A stretch of 64,000 bases of DNA from Tritonibacter litoralis (GTDB taxonomy: Bacteria > Pseudomonadota > Alphaproteobacteria > Rhodobacterales > Rhodobacteraceae), in NCBI RefSeq assembly GCF_009496005.1, contig NZ_WIBF01000001.1, positions 248,001 to 312,000 on the forward strand. The letters are read 5' to 3'. The notes below the pieces were generated by a model. The model saw nothing but the letters and a program-made list of their open reading frames with translations. It did not search any database and was not told the DNA's origin. Below, piece by piece: positions 46,294-55,765 of the stretch (position 1 is its first letter; each line of letters starts with the position of its first letter). Position numbers and translations under genes: made by a program.

Positions 46294-46952
46294 TGCTGAC
46301 GATTGATAATGCAAGCCTGTCGATCCAAGGCATTCCGATCCTGCGGGATGTCTCCTTGGCGATTGAAACCGGCACCACCGTTGGTCTGATTGGCCGCAAT
46401 GGTGCGGGGAAAACCACGATGATGCGGGCCGTTATGGGCGCTTTGCCGCTGGACAAGGGCACGATCCAGTTTGAACACCAAGCGCTGCATAAAACCCCGC
46501 CGCACCACCGGGCGGAACTGGGCATCGGCTATTTGCCGGAAGACCGGCGGTTGGTGCCGCATTTCAGTGTTGAGGACAATATCCTGGTGTCCCTTTGGGC
46601 CACCGGCAATGCGGATCGGGCACGGCTGAAATGGGTCTATGATCTGATGCCAGAGATTGGCCGGTTTGCCGACCGGCGGGCCATGACCCTGTCGGGCGGC
46701 CAGCAGAAATTGGTCGCCTTGGCACGGGCTTTGGTTGCAGGCAGCAACCTGTTGTTGCTGGATGAACCCTTTGAAGGCGTAGCACCTGCACTGGCGCAAC
46801 GGCTGATGGAGGTGATCAGCGATCTGCGGCGCGAGCACCTGTCGGTTTTGATCTCCGAATCCGACTACACCCATTCCGAAAAGGTGGTCGACAAGGTCTA
46901 CGCGATCGAGCGGGGGCAGATCAGCCTGATGCCTCGCGCTGATGCGGCATAA
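46293..46952 (+). CDS. ABC transporter ATP-binding protein, LivF type
   Basis: A 219-residue ATPase with Walker A GLIGRNGAGKTTMMRAVMG near 33, LivF motif IGYLPEDRRLVPHFSVEDNI near 75, signature TLSGGQQKLVALARALVAG near 131, and Walker B LLLLDEPFEGVAPALAQ. The H-switch position reads LISESDYTHSEKV rather than the usual VEQ/EH form, a small departure for the family. It is the second ATPase of the transporter. The stop is 14 bases before the dehydrogenase gene. Confidence 0.93.
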   Translation: MLTIDNASLSIQGIPILRDVSLAIETGTTVGLIGRNGAGKTTMMRAVMGALPLDKGTIQFEHQALHKTPPHHRAELGIGYLPEDRRLVPHFSVEDNILVSLWATGNADRARLKWVYDLMPEIGRFADRRAMTLSGGQQKLVALARALVAGSNLLLLDEPFEGVAPALAQRLMEVISDLRREHLSVLISESDYTHSEKVVDKVYAIERGQISLMPRADAA

Positions 46953-46966
46953 CAGGAGCGCGAAAC

Positions 46967-48136
46967 ATGAGTGATTTCATCTTCAACACCACACCATCGG
47001 TTGTCGTGCGCGCGGGCGGAGCGGCGGATATAGCCGCAGTTCTGTCACCATTTAACTTGGCCCAATCTGCGCCGATCCTGTTTGTAACCGATCCGGGCCT
47101 CATGTCCTTGGGGCTCGCAGACGCGGCCCTTGCCAGCCTGAAAGCTGCAGGTCATGCGGTGACCGTGTTTTCCAACATTGAACCAGATCCCAAGGCCACC
47201 ACGGTTGAAACAGCAGCCCAAATTGCGCGCGACGCAAAGGTGCATGCGGTCATCGGCTTTGGCGGAGGCTCTTCGATGGATGTGGCCAAGGTTGCGGCGC
47301 TTCTTCTGGGATCAGACCAGTCTCTGGACGAAATGTACGGCGTTGGATTGGCCAGCGGCCGCCGCTTGCCACTGGTTCTGGTGCCAACCACCGCAGGCAC
47401 CGGATCCGAGGTCACGCCGATCTCTATCCTGACAACGGGCACGGCAGAGAAGAAGGGGATCAGCTCGCCTTTGATCCTGCCTGACATCGCGCTGCTGGAT
47501 GCGGATCTGACCCTTGGCCTGCCAGCTGCTGTTACTGCGGCGACCGGGGTGGATGCCATGGTCCACGCGATCGAGGCCTATACCTCCACCAATGCCAACG
47601 CCAACCCCGTCAGCAAGGCGTTGGCGGTCGAGGCGCTGCGGCTCTTGTCCGCGAACATACGCACGGTGGTCACAGATGGCACAGACCGCGACGCGCGCGA
47701 GGCGATGCTGTTGGGTTCCATGCTGGCGGGCCAGGCCTTTGCCAATTCGCCGGTCGCAGCGGTTCACGCCTTAGCCTATCCCATTGGCGCGCTGTTCAAG
47801 GTTCCACATGGTTTGTCAAACGCGTTGGTTCTGTCTGAAGTGATGCGTTTCAATGCCCCCAACGCTATGGCGGCCTATGCTGAACTGGCACCCGTCGTGT
47901 TCCCGGATATCGATTTGGACAAGGGCAGCCAGGCGGTCGTCGCTGATTTTATCGCCCGGCTGGATGCGTTGAACACTGAATTGGGGCTGGAACCGGGCTT
48001 GCGTTCGGTTGGGATCACCGAAGGCGATTTGGACAAGCTGGCGGCAGACGCCATGAACCAAACGCGCCTGTTGGTGAACAACCCGCGCATTGTGACCGAG
48101 GCAGACGCGCGCGCAATCTATCAGGCCGCGCTGTGA
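46967..48136 (+). CDS. Iron-containing alcohol dehydrogenase
   Basis: A 389-residue NAD(P)-linked group III alcohol dehydrogenase. Nucleotide binding is by [21 protein letters not shown] near 90-110, followed by [20 protein letters not shown] near 140. The metal site has Asp and His ligands in [17 protein letters not shown] (Asp near 199) and [23 protein letters not shown] near 265-285. Family members include 4-hydroxybutyrate, lactaldehyde and 1,3-propanediol dehydrogenases; the substrate cannot be fixed. Its position between a Liv transporter and a succinate-semialdehyde-like dehydrogenase makes a hydroxyacid or diol attractive. Confidence 0.92.
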   Translation: MSDFIFNTTPSVVVRAGGAADIAAVLSPFNLAQSAPILFVTDPGLMSLGLADAALASLKAAGHAVTVFSNIEPDPKATTVETAAQIARDAKVHAVIGFGGGSSMDVAKVAALLLGSDQSLDEMYGVGLASGRRLPLVLVPTTAGTGSEVTPISILTTGTAEKKGISSPLILPDIALLDADLTLGLPAAVTAATGVDAMVHAIEAYTSTNANANPVSKALAVEALRLLSANIRTVVTDGTDRDAREAMLLGSMLAGQAFANSPVAAVHALAYPIGALFKVPHGLSNALVLSEVMRFNAPNAMAAYAELAPVVFPDIDLDKGSQAVVADFIARLDALNTELGLEPGLRSVGITEGDLDKLAADAMNQTRLLVNNPRIVTEADARAIYQAAL

Positions 48137-48152
48137 CGGGCAGGGGAGACAT

Positions 48153-49631
48153 ATGACACATTTAGACCTCAACGCCCGCCTGACGCGTCCAGACTTGTTG
48201 GTGACCTCTGCCCTGGTGGGCGGCGAATGGGTTTCTGCGGATGCTGCCCACCAGCAGTTCATAGTCACCAATCCAGCCACAGGCGCGGAGATTGCCACCC
48301 TGCCGGACCTCGACGTGACAGCGGCCCGCAGCGCAATTCAGGCCGCGGAACAGGCACGCCACAACTGGGCGGCGCAAACGGGTAAAACCCGCGCCAGCGT
48401 GTTGCGCCGCTGGCATGATTTGCTGATTAAACACGCCGACGATCTCGCCGAAATCCTGACCGCAGAAATGGGCAAACCTCTGGCCGAGGCCAAGGGAGAA
48501 ATCCTCTATGGCGCGTCCTACATCGAGTGGTTCGCCGAAGAGGCCAAGCGGATCTATGGCGACGTCATCCCCGGCCATCAGCCTGACAAGCGGATCATAG
48601 TGATCAAGCAACCCGTCGGCGTTGTTGCGGGGATCACCCCCTGGAACTTCCCAAATGCCATGCTTGCCCGCAAAATTGCCCCCGCGCTGGCGGTAGGGTG
48701 CAGTTTTGTGGCCAAACCAGCGGCTGAGACCCCGTTGTCCGCGCTGGCACTGGCCAAACTTGGAGAAGAGGCCGGTCTACCCACAGGACTTTTGAGCGTG
48801 ATTACCTCAACGCAGGCAGCGCTCTTGGGGCAAGAGTTCTGCACAAACCCATTGTTGCGCAAGCTGACCTTCACCGGCTCCACCAAGGTGGGCAAGATCC
48901 TGATGCGTCAATCCGCAGACCAAGTGCAAAAGACATCCATGGAACTGGGCGGCAACGCGCCGTTTATTGTGTTCAATGATGCCGATTTGGATGCGGCGGT
49001 CGAAGGCGCGATGATCTCCAAATATCGCAACAACGGCCAAACCTGCGTCTGCGCCAATCGGATCTATGTGCAATCCGGGGTCTATGATGCCTTTGCAGAG
49101 AAACTGGTTGCGGCGGTGGAGGCGCTGAAAGTTGGGCATGGCACCGAGGACGGGGTCACCACCGGGCCAATGATCACCGCGGCCGCGGTCGACAAGGTGG
49201 AGGCCCATATTTCCAATGCCACGGCCCGTGGCGCAAAACTGGCCACAGGTGGGTCACGCCATGCTTTGGGCGGGACGTTTTTTGAACCCACGGTTTTGAC
49301 CGGTGTCACCTTTGACATGGACGTCGCGCGCGAGGAAACCTTTGGACCGGTCGCGCCTTTGTTCCGGTTTGAGACCGAAGCCGATGTGATTGCCCAGGCC
49401 AATGATACTGAATTTGGTCTCGCGTCTTACTTCTTTGCGCGTGACTTGGGACAGGTGTTCCGGGTGGCCGAGGCGTTGGAATATGGCATGGTTGGCATCA
49501 ACACGGGCCTCATATCCACCGAAGTTGCCCCCTTTGGCGGGATCAAACAATCCGGACAGGGGCGCGAGGGGTCAAAATACGGCTGCGATGACTACCTTGA
49601 GACCAAGTACATGTGCCTTGGATTGGGCTGA
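48153..49631 (+). CDS. NAD(P)-dependent succinate-semialdehyde dehydrogenase-like aldehyde dehydrogenase
   Basis: A 492-residue aldehyde dehydrogenase. Cofactor binding is by [27 protein letters not shown] near 155-180 and [12 protein letters not shown] near 240, the general base glutamate is in [12 protein letters not shown], and the catalytic cysteine is Cys298 in [14 protein letters not shown]. The C-terminal part [24 protein letters not shown] strongly resembles GabD (SREGSKYGIEDYLEIKY-like). Oxidation of succinic semialdehyde to succinate is the likely reaction. It is 16 bases after the alcohol dehydrogenase gene and closes the operon. Confidence 0.9.
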   Translation: MTHLDLNARLTRPDLLVTSALVGGEWVSADAAHQQFIVTNPATGAEIATLPDLDVTAARSAIQAAEQARHNWAAQTGKTRASVLRRWHDLLIKHADDLAEILTAEMGKPLAEAKGEILYGASYIEWFAEEAKRIYGDVIPGHQPDKRIIVIKQPVGVVAGITPWNFPNAMLARKIAPALAVGCSFVAKPAAETPLSALALAKLGEEAGLPTGLLSVITSTQAALLGQEFCTNPLLRKLTFTGSTKVGKILMRQSADQVQKTSMELGGNAPFIVFNDADLDAAVEGAMISKYRNNGQTCVCANRIYVQSGVYDAFAEKLVAAVEALKVGHGTEDGVTTGPMITAAAVDKVEAHISNATARGAKLATGGSRHALGGTFFEPTVLTGVTFDMDVAREETFGPVAPLFRFETEADVIAQANDTEFGLASYFFARDLGQVFRVAEALEYGMVGINTGLISTEVAPFGGIKQSGQGREGSKYGCDDYLETKYMCLGLG

Positions 49632-49814
49632 TACCCCTGTTTCTCCGTGGGGTCCAAGTCTTGCACCAATTGCTGCGGCCACCCAGGCCACAGCATGAAA
49701 AGCGTTAGGTGTTGAATTTGAAGCATTGCCCAAATGCGCCGCATCAATTGACATCATGAATTGCAATTCACTGGCATTCTGTGTTCGAATAATGCTGTTT
49801 CAGGAGAAGACTTT

Positions 49815-50189
49815 ATGAACAAGAGCTTTGCAACATATGTGATCCCATTTGCCTGCTGTGCATTGTTATCTGCCTGCGCCGGGGTGCCTGCCAGCAATGA
49901 ACTGCGGATCGACAATGATGGAAACGGTCGTTTCAGCGGTGTCGCCGGGTCTGCCTTTTCCGATCAAGAGATTATAGAACAGGTCGAACGCCAAGTCTGC
50001 GCAAATAGCCCCATCCAAACCTTCCGCCCGTCAATCTTGGCAAGCGCGCCAGAGGTGACGCTTTTTTCAGGCACATGTGGGCCCGCAGGAGCCGGCACCT
50101 CAGCCCCTCAAAAAGCTGTACCGGTCACAGCCACACCGCCGCGTGTAAACAGCGCTGGTTGGGATGGCTCCACACCATTTGTGGATTAA
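49815..50189 (+). CDS. Small lipoprotein of unknown function
   Basis: A 124-residue protein with a lipoprotein signal: basic start MNKSF, hydrophobic core, lipobox LLSAC near residue 20. The mature part has two more cysteines (VCANSPIQTF and SGTCGPAG) that could form a disulfide, then a Pro/Thr-rich tail. The ATG at 49815 has AGGAGAAG upstream; an in-frame earlier ATG would bury the signal. TTCACT-N17-TAATGC upstream is a possible promoter. I do not recognise the family. Confidence 0.78.
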   Translation: MNKSFATYVIPFACCALLSACAGVPASNELRIDNDGNGRFSGVAGSAFSDQEIIEQVERQVCANSPIQTFRPSILASAPEVTLFSGTCGPAGAGTSAPQKAVPVTATPPRVNSAGWDGSTPFVD

Positions 50190-50256
50190 AACAAGCATCA
50201 TCCGCAGTGGGTAAACCGCTCAATGCGCCAACATCGGCCTAAATAAAGAGGGAACA

Positions 50257-50337
<81 letters not shown>

Positions 50338-50445
50338 TCGGGCGGTATATCCGTGGGGGCGCGGCACTGCAATGGAAAAATCGCAGTTTTTTGACCAGCA
50401 TGGGCCAAAGTCACACGGCCATAAAACTATGTTTCAGAAAAACAA

Positions 50446-50469
50446 AACCCCACCAGATATGGCGGGGTT
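50446..50469 (-). terminator. Intrinsic terminator of the MepK-like gene
   Basis: On the minus strand AACCCCGCC pairs with GGTGGGGTT (one G-T pair) around a 6-base loop and runs into TTGTTTTT. It is 34 bases past the stop of the DUF882 gene. Confidence 0.75.
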
Positions 50470-50502
50470 CTTGGTCTTGGGTGGAACGCGAAGATCAGTT
50501 GA

Positions 50503-51072
50503 TCATCCGCGCCATGTGCGCACGTCGCCGCAGTCCATATGGACAAAGTTCGAACCGAAATAGCGGCCAACGCCACCTGCACGGCAGGATTGGGCGGCGG
50601 CTGCCATTTGGGACACGCTGCGCGACGCCAGGCGCAGATCTGCGGCCTTGCCCTGCATATGCAAAGAATTCTTGGCCACGCCACGGGACCGACTGCGCAA
50701 CATCGCGTTGGTTTGCGGGCTGCGATAACCCGACAGCAGCATATATGGCTCGCTCACATCCAGCAGGTTGTGGGATGCGGCCATGATGTCGATGGTGCGT
50801 GTGTCGATGGATTTCACCTGGTCGGATCGCCAGTCGCGCATAAAGTGGTTTACCTCTTTCAGCGCGTCTTTGATGTACTGGCCTTCAATCCAGTAAATCA
50901 TGTCCAGACGTTCACCTGTTCTCCCTGAGTACATGCGGATGCGGCGGATATCACCTGCGCCTCGCAAAAAACCAGCAGCGTTAGCAAACGTCGGGGCTGC
51001 GGATACTGCTGTTGCTGCAAATGCGCCCAAGATTGCACGCCGGGTGAACCGGTGGTTGTTGGATTCTGCCAT
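50503..51072 (-). CDS. DUF882/YcbK (MepK-like) murein endopeptidase, Tat-exported
   Basis: A 189-residue protein with a twin-arginine signal [21 protein letters not shown], then a peptidase M15-like domain. Zinc ligands are in [25 protein letters not shown] (H-x6-D) and [12 protein letters not shown] (H). MepK, the enterobacterial homologue, cuts 3-3 cross-links in peptidoglycan made by L,D-transpeptidases. It is divergent from an L,D-transpeptidase gene, matching the ycbB-ycbK neighbourhood of Escherichia coli. Its own terminator follows. Confidence 0.9.
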   Translation of the reverse strand: MAESNNHRFTRRAILGAFAATAVSAAPTFANAAGFLRGAGDIRRIRMYSGRTGERLDMIYWIEGQYIKDALKEVNHFMRDWRSDQVKSIDTRTIDIMAASHNLLDVSEPYMLLSGYRSPQTNAMLRSRSRGVAKNSLHMQGKAADLRLASRSVSQMAAAAQSCRAGGVGRYFGSNFVHMDCGDVRTWRG

Positions 51073-51440
51073 AGTTTCTTCGCCGTCCCGTACGCGAGTT
51101 TATCGTCCTGCCTTAGATCTGATGTTACAGACCCGTTATATCGTCCCAATTCGATGCCAAAATCTATGGCACAGCGGGAATCATCTGCCAAGTTTTGTTT
51201 ACCAAGAATGTAAACTGCAGCGATTTTTAGGCGAAAAATTGCGCAAAAGGGGACGAAGAGACGAGAATTCCCCGTAATTCACTTTGGTGTGATTTTGCTG
51301 CTGTGCGCGTGCACCACCTGATAACATAAATCGCTTACATTACAAAAAGTGAGTGGCACAGGGATTGGCTTTGGTCGATATCTCTTTTATCGAACAGCGA
51401 TTGCCATATATGATCTCTTTTTTTGTCAAGGACCTATGCG
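51073..51440. promoter_or_regulatory. Divergent control region with a GTTTAC-N7-GTAAAC dyad
   Basis: This 368-base region separates two oppositely transcribed peptidoglycan genes and holds no gene. A perfect inverted repeat, GTTTAC (51197-51202) and GTAAAC (51210-51215), lies about 125 bases from the MepK-like start and could control one or both genes. AAGGA near 51429 is the ribosome site of the transpeptidase gene. Confidence 0.45.
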
Positions 51441-53060
51441 ATGTCAAAAGGAAAAGCGCCTGCACCCGGAAAACTGTTCAAAGCGGGGCTTTTTGCCTTG
51501 GCCTTAGGTGGCTTTGCCATCAGCAGCACCCCGGCGACGGCGCAAGTGACCGCATTCAAGCAATCCTTGGCGGAAGCGGCGTCCAGCGCGCCGGCGGTTG
51601 CAGCATTTTATCGTAAAAACGGCTTTGACGCGATCTGGACCGGGTCGGATGATGCCTCCAAGCTGCGCCGCAAAGCTTTGTTCCGCGCGCTGGAAGATGC
51701 GCCGGTCCACGGCTTGCCCGACCAAACCGACCGGATCGCAGAGCTGATGGCGCAGTTGAAAGCTGTGCGCACGACCCGCGACCTTGGCGAGGCTGAGGCT
51801 GCATTGAGCAAAGCCTTTGTCGAATATGCGCGCGATATGAAAACCGGTTTGTTGGTGCCATCACGCATCGACGATGGCATGGTCCGCAAGAAAGCCGAGC
51901 TGGAAGCGGATGTGCTTTTGGCCGGTCTCAAAGACAGCCAACCGTCTGCCTTTATGCGCTCGCTGGTGCCGGATTCCGCGCAATACCGGTCTTTGATGCG
52001 GGAAAAACTGCGTCTGGAACAGATTGCCACCAACGGCGGTTGGGGACGCTCTGTGCCCAATGGGAAATACGAACCCGGCGACCAAGGGGCTGGCGTGATT
52101 GCTTTGCGCAACCGCCTTATCGCGATGGGGTTCCTGGAACGCAGCGCCTCGGCCACATATGATGCAGCGCTTGCCAATGCCGTTCTGGACTTCCAAGCCT
52201 CGCACGGGTTGGAGCAAGATGGCGTTGCCGGTGAAGGTACCATCAAAGAGGTGAACGTCACCGCACGCGAGCGTTTGAAATCGATCATTGTCGCCATGGA
52301 ACGGGAACGCTGGCTGGCGCCGGAACGTGGCACCCGTCACGTGCTGGTCAACCAGACGGATTTCAGCGCCAAGATCGTGGATGACGGTGAAATCACTTTC
52401 CAAACCCGGTCTGTAATTGGCAAAAACACCGGTGACCGCCGTTCGCCCGAGTTTTCGGATGTGATGGAGCATATGGTGATCAATCCCAGCTGGTATGTGC
52501 CGCGCTCGATCATCACCAAGGAATATCTGCCAAAACTGCGCGCAAATCCGAACGCGGTTTCGCACTTGCAGATCACCGACAACCGGGGCCGTGTTGTGAA
52601 CCGGGGCTCTGTGGACTTTTCACAATATACCGCGCGCAGCTTCCCCTTTGCCATGAAACAGCCGCCCAGCACACGCAATGCGCTGGGTCTCGTAAAGTTC
52701 ATGTTCCCGAATAAATACAATATCTATCTGCACGACACGCCAGAAAAACACTTGTTCTCGCGCGAGGTGCGGGCCTTTTCACATGGGTGTATCCGTCTGC
52801 ATCAACCGTTTGAATTTGCCTATGCGCTGCTGGCGAAACAGACCGAAGACCCCGAAGCGTTTTTCCAACGCATCCTGAAATCCGGTCGCGAGACCAAGGT
52901 TGACCTGAAACAACACGTGCCGGTTCACATCATTTACCGCACCGCCTTTGTGCCCAACAAAGGCCCAGCTGAATTCCGCCGCGACGTTTACGGGCGGGAC
53001 GCAAAAGTATGGGCTGCATTGGAACGGGCAGGGGTGGCGCTACCCAGCGTTCAAGGGTAA
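51441..53060 (+). CDS. L,D-transpeptidase, YcbB/LdtD type
   Basis: A 539-residue exported protein. A signal peptide (KAGLFALALGGFAISSTPATA) is followed by an N-terminal scaffold domain (AFYRKNGFDAIWTG near 40), a peptidoglycan-binding domain near 210-270 (GVIALRNRLIAMGFLERS, VLDFQASHGLEQDGVAGEGTI) and the YkuD catalytic domain. Its active site is VRAFSHGCIRLHQPFEFAYAL with Cys450. Such enzymes make 3-3 cross-links and can attach proteins to peptidoglycan. The ATG at 51441 has AAGGA eight bases before it. The MepK-like gene is its divergent neighbour. Confidence 0.93.
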   Translation: MSKGKAPAPGKLFKAGLFALALGGFAISSTPATAQVTAFKQSLAEAASSAPAVAAFYRKNGFDAIWTGSDDASKLRRKALFRALEDAPVHGLPDQTDRIAELMAQLKAVRTTRDLGEAEAALSKAFVEYARDMKTGLLVPSRIDDGMVRKKAELEADVLLAGLKDSQPSAFMRSLVPDSAQYRSLMREKLRLEQIATNGGWGRSVPNGKYEPGDQGAGVIALRNRLIAMGFLERSASATYDAALANAVLDFQASHGLEQDGVAGEGTIKEVNVTARERLKSIIVAMERERWLAPERGTRHVLVNQTDFSAKIVDDGEITFQTRSVIGKNTGDRRSPEFSDVMEHMVINPSWYVPRSIITKEYLPKLRANPNAVSHLQITDNRGRVVNRGSVDFSQYTARSFPFAMKQPPSTRNALGLVKFMFPNKYNIYLHDTPEKHLFSREVRAFSHGCIRLHQPFEFAYALLAKQTEDPEAFFQRILKSGRETKVDLKQHVPVHIIYRTAFVPNKGPAEFRRDVYGRDAKVWAALERAGVALPSVQG

Positions 53061-53098
53061 AGGTCAGGGCCAATCCAACTGCTTGAGGAGAGGCCCTG

Positions 53099-54172
53099 AT
53101 GTTCACAGTTCGCGAGATTGCAGAGGCCCTGGGGGCAGAGGCTGCCGGAGATCTGGATTTGACCGTCTCTGGTGCAGCAGAACCCCAAGATGGTGCGTCA
53201 GGCCTGTTGGCCATGGCGATGGATCCGAAATATGCGGACAAGCTGGCCGAAGGCAATTCCGAAGCCGCGATCCTGTGGGAAGGTGCCGACTGGCAGGCAA
53301 TGGGGTTGAAGGCCGCGATCTTTGCTGCCCGCCCGCGTATGGCGATGGCTGGGATCACAGCCCAGCTGGACCCCGGTCAGCATTTTGGAGCAGGTATTCA
53401 CCCTTCGGCCGTGGTTGACCCCACTGCAGAGCTTGGCGATGGCGTTTCAGTGGGGCCGCTGGCTGTCATTGGTCCGCGTGCAAAAATCGGCACCAGTTGC
53501 CACATTGGCCCGCAGTGTTTTGTAGGTGCAGACGTCACTTTGGGTGCAAACGCCCAATTGCGGGAGGCTGTGACCATCGGTGCCCGCGCAAGCATTGGCA
53601 CCAATTTCCGCGCGCAACCCGGCGCACGCGTCGGCGGCGATGGGTTTTCATTTGTCACTCCCGAAGTATCCGGCGTCGAAAAAGCGCGCGAGACCCTGGG
53701 CGATCAGGGCGACGTCAAAGCGCAGGCCTGGGAACGCATTCATTCTCTGGGTGCTGTTACGATTGGAGACAATGTTGAACTTGGTGCAAATGTCACCATC
53801 GACAATGGCACCATCCGCGACACGGTCATCGGCGATGGTTCCAAATTGGACAATCAGGTCCACATTGGCCACAACACCCGCGTTGGGCGCGACTGTCTGC
53901 TGTGCGGACAGGCGGGCATCTCTGGCTCGGTCGAGATCGGCAACAATGTGGTTCTGGGTGGCAAGGTTGGTGTCAGCGACAATGTCTTTATCGGCGACGG
54001 CGTGATTGCGGGGGGCAGTTCAATCATCCTCTCCAACGTGCCGGCCGGTCGGGTGATCTTGGGGTATCCGGCTGTCAAAATGGAGACACATACTGAGATG
54101 TATAAAGCACAACGGCGTTTGCCGCGGCTGATGCGCGACATCGATGCGCTCAAAAAGGCTGTTTTCAAATAG
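53099..54172 (+). CDS. lpxD: LpxD-family UDP-3-O-acyl-glucosamine N-acyltransferase
   Basis: A 357-residue left-handed beta-helix acyltransferase. An N-terminal uridine-binding domain (residues 1-100) precedes hexapeptide repeats, such as [23 protein letters not shown], and the catalytic histidine lies in [12 protein letters not shown]. LpxD adds a 3-hydroxyacyl chain from ACP to UDP-3-acyl-glucosamine in lipid A synthesis. The usual lpxD neighbours (bamA, fabZ, lpxA, lpxB) are absent; a dedicated ACP and ketoacyl synthase follow instead, so this may be a second, specialised copy. GAGGAGAGG precedes the ATG. Confidence 0.88.
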   Translation: MFTVREIAEALGAEAAGDLDLTVSGAAEPQDGASGLLAMAMDPKYADKLAEGNSEAAILWEGADWQAMGLKAAIFAARPRMAMAGITAQLDPGQHFGAGIHPSAVVDPTAELGDGVSVGPLAVIGPRAKIGTSCHIGPQCFVGADVTLGANAQLREAVTIGARASIGTNFRAQPGARVGGDGFSFVTPEVSGVEKARETLGDQGDVKAQAWERIHSLGAVTIGDNVELGANVTIDNGTIRDTVIGDGSKLDNQVHIGHNTRVGRDCLLCGQAGISGSVEIGNNVVLGGKVGVSDNVFIGDGVIAGGSSIILSNVPAGRVILGYPAVKMETHTEMYKAQRRLPRLMRDIDALKKAVFK

Positions 54173-54220
54173 GCGGCCAGCCATTACATCACCTCAAGCA
54201 CCAAAGATTGGAGAGGCCAC

Positions 54221-54481
54221 ATGAGCATTCAGGATCAGGTTATCGAAATTATTGCCGAACAGGCAGTCCTGGAACCCTCCGACGTCAAACTGGACAGCAC
54301 GCTTGAAGATCTGGGCATTGACAGCCTGGGTCTGGTCGAAAGCATCTTTGCCATCGAAGAGGCTTTCGACATCTCAGTCCCGTTTAATGCAAATGAACCC
54401 GAGCAAAGCGATTTCGACATTTCCAATGTCGCGGCAATCATAGCCGGTATCGAAAAGCTGATCGCAGAAAAGCAAGCCTGA
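54221..54481 (+). CDS. Acyl carrier protein (specialised)
   Basis: An 86-residue acyl carrier protein with the phosphopantetheine serine in DLGIDSLGLVESIFAIEE (Ser35). The sequence is far from housekeeping AcpP (which has DSLDTVELVMA) and resembles dedicated carriers used in lipid A or other special acyl chains. GGAGAGG lies before the ATG. The gene lies 48 bases after lpxD and 8 bases before the ketosynthase gene, so the three are co-transcribed. Confidence 0.92.
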   Translation: MSIQDQVIEIIAEQAVLEPSDVKLDSTLEDLGIDSLGLVESIFAIEEAFDISVPFNANEPEQSDFDISNVAAIIAGIEKLIAEKQA

Positions 54482-54489
54482 AAATAGAT

Positions 54490-55698
54490 ATGAAACGCGT
54501 TGTAATTACCGGGGCCGGAACCATCAACTCGCTGGGCCATTCGGTTCCTGAAACGCTGGAGGCCATGCGCGAAGGGCGTTGTGGCATCGGGCCGCTTGAC
54601 TTTCAGGACGTGGAGCGTCTGTCGATCAAGATCGGCGGGCAGGTCCGTGGTTTTGAAGCCGAAGGGCGGTTTAACCGGCAGCAAATGGTGCTGTATGATC
54701 GGTTCACCCAATTCACCCTGATCGCCGCCAAAGAAGCGATCGAGCAATCCGGGCTTGAATTCGTCGGCGATCTGGCGGCCCGGTCCGGTGTCATCCTGGG
54801 CACCGCTGGGGGCGGGGTGTCGACCTGGGATGCCAATTACCGATCGGTGTACGAAGACGGCAAAAACCGGGTGCATCCCTTTGTGGTGCCCAAGCTGATG
54901 AACAACGCAGCCGCCAGCCACGTGTCGATGGAGTATAACCTCAAAGGGCCAAGCTTTACGGTATCAACCGCCTGCGCCTCCTCGAACCATGCGATGTCAC
55001 AAGCCTTTCAAATGGTGCGCTCTGGCATGTCTCCGGCCATGGTCACGGGTGGTTCGGAATCCATGTTGTGTTTTGGTGGCGTCAAAGCCTGGGAAGGGCT
55101 GCGTGTGATGTCCAAAGACGCCTGCCGCCCGTTCAGCGCCAATCGAAATGGTATGGTTCAGGGCGAGGGTGCCGGGGTCTTTGTGTTCGAGGAATATGAA
55201 CACGCCAAAGCACGCGGTGCAGAAATCCTGTGTGAGATTATTGGTAGCGCCATGTCATCAGATGCTTCGGATATTGTGATGCCCAGCAAACAGGGGGCCG
55301 CGAGAGCCATTTCTGGCGCGTTAAAGGACGCCAATATCAACCCTGCCGAAGTTGGGTACATCAACGCCCATGGCACAGGCACTGCGGCCAATGACAAAAC
55401 GGAATGCGCCGCCGTGGCGGATGTCTTTGGTCCGCACGCGGACAATCTGATGATTTCCTCTACCAAATCCATGCATGGCCATATGATTGGCGGCACCGGC
55501 GGGGTGGAGCTTTTGGCCTGTATCATGGCCTTGCGGGACGGGGTGATTGCGCCGACTATCGGTTACGAAGAGCCCGATCCAGAATGTGCCTTGGATGTGG
55601 TCCCGAACGAAGCCCGCGATGCAAACGTCAACGTCGCGCTGAGCAATGCTTTTGCCTTTGGCGGGTTGAACGCCGTATTGGCGTTGCGTGCGGTTTAA
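54490..55698 (+). CDS. Beta-ketoacyl-ACP synthase (KAS I/II family)
   Basis: A 402-residue condensing enzyme with the Cys-His-His triad: STACASSNHAM (Cys162), NAHGTGTAANDKTE (His near 296) and TKSMHGHMIGGTGGVELL (His near 331). It extends acyl-ACP by two carbons. Placed after lpxD and a special ACP, it probably builds or modifies the chain that LpxD-like transfer uses. The start lacks a strong Shine-Dalgarno, consistent with coupling to the ACP gene 8 bases upstream. It is convergent with the ialB-like gene. Confidence 0.92.
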   Translation: MKRVVITGAGTINSLGHSVPETLEAMREGRCGIGPLDFQDVERLSIKIGGQVRGFEAEGRFNRQQMVLYDRFTQFTLIAAKEAIEQSGLEFVGDLAARSGVILGTAGGGVSTWDANYRSVYEDGKNRVHPFVVPKLMNNAAASHVSMEYNLKGPSFTVSTACASSNHAMSQAFQMVRSGMSPAMVTGGSESMLCFGGVKAWEGLRVMSKDACRPFSANRNGMVQGEGAGVFVFEEYEHAKARGAEILCEIIGSAMSSDASDIVMPSKQGAARAISGALKDANINPAEVGYINAHGTGTAANDKTECAAVADVFGPHADNLMISSTKSMHGHMIGGTGGVELLACIMALRDGVIAPTIGYEEPDPECALDVVPNEARDANVNVALSNAFAFGGLNAVLALRAV

Positions 55699-55722
55699 AC
55701 CGGCAGACAGATAAACAAAAAA

Positions 55723-55750
55723 AGGCCGCGATGCATAAACATCACGGCCT
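55723..55750 (-). terminator. Terminator between the ketosynthase and ialB-like genes
   Basis: On the minus strand AGGCCGTGATG pairs with CATCGCGGCCT (one T-G pair) across a 6-base loop and is followed by TTTTTTTG. It lies 15 bases past the ialB-like stop. The plus-strand version has a C-A mismatch and GTTTTG, so it is weaker in that direction. Confidence 0.8.
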
Positions 55751-55765
55751 GTTTTGCGTTGAACT

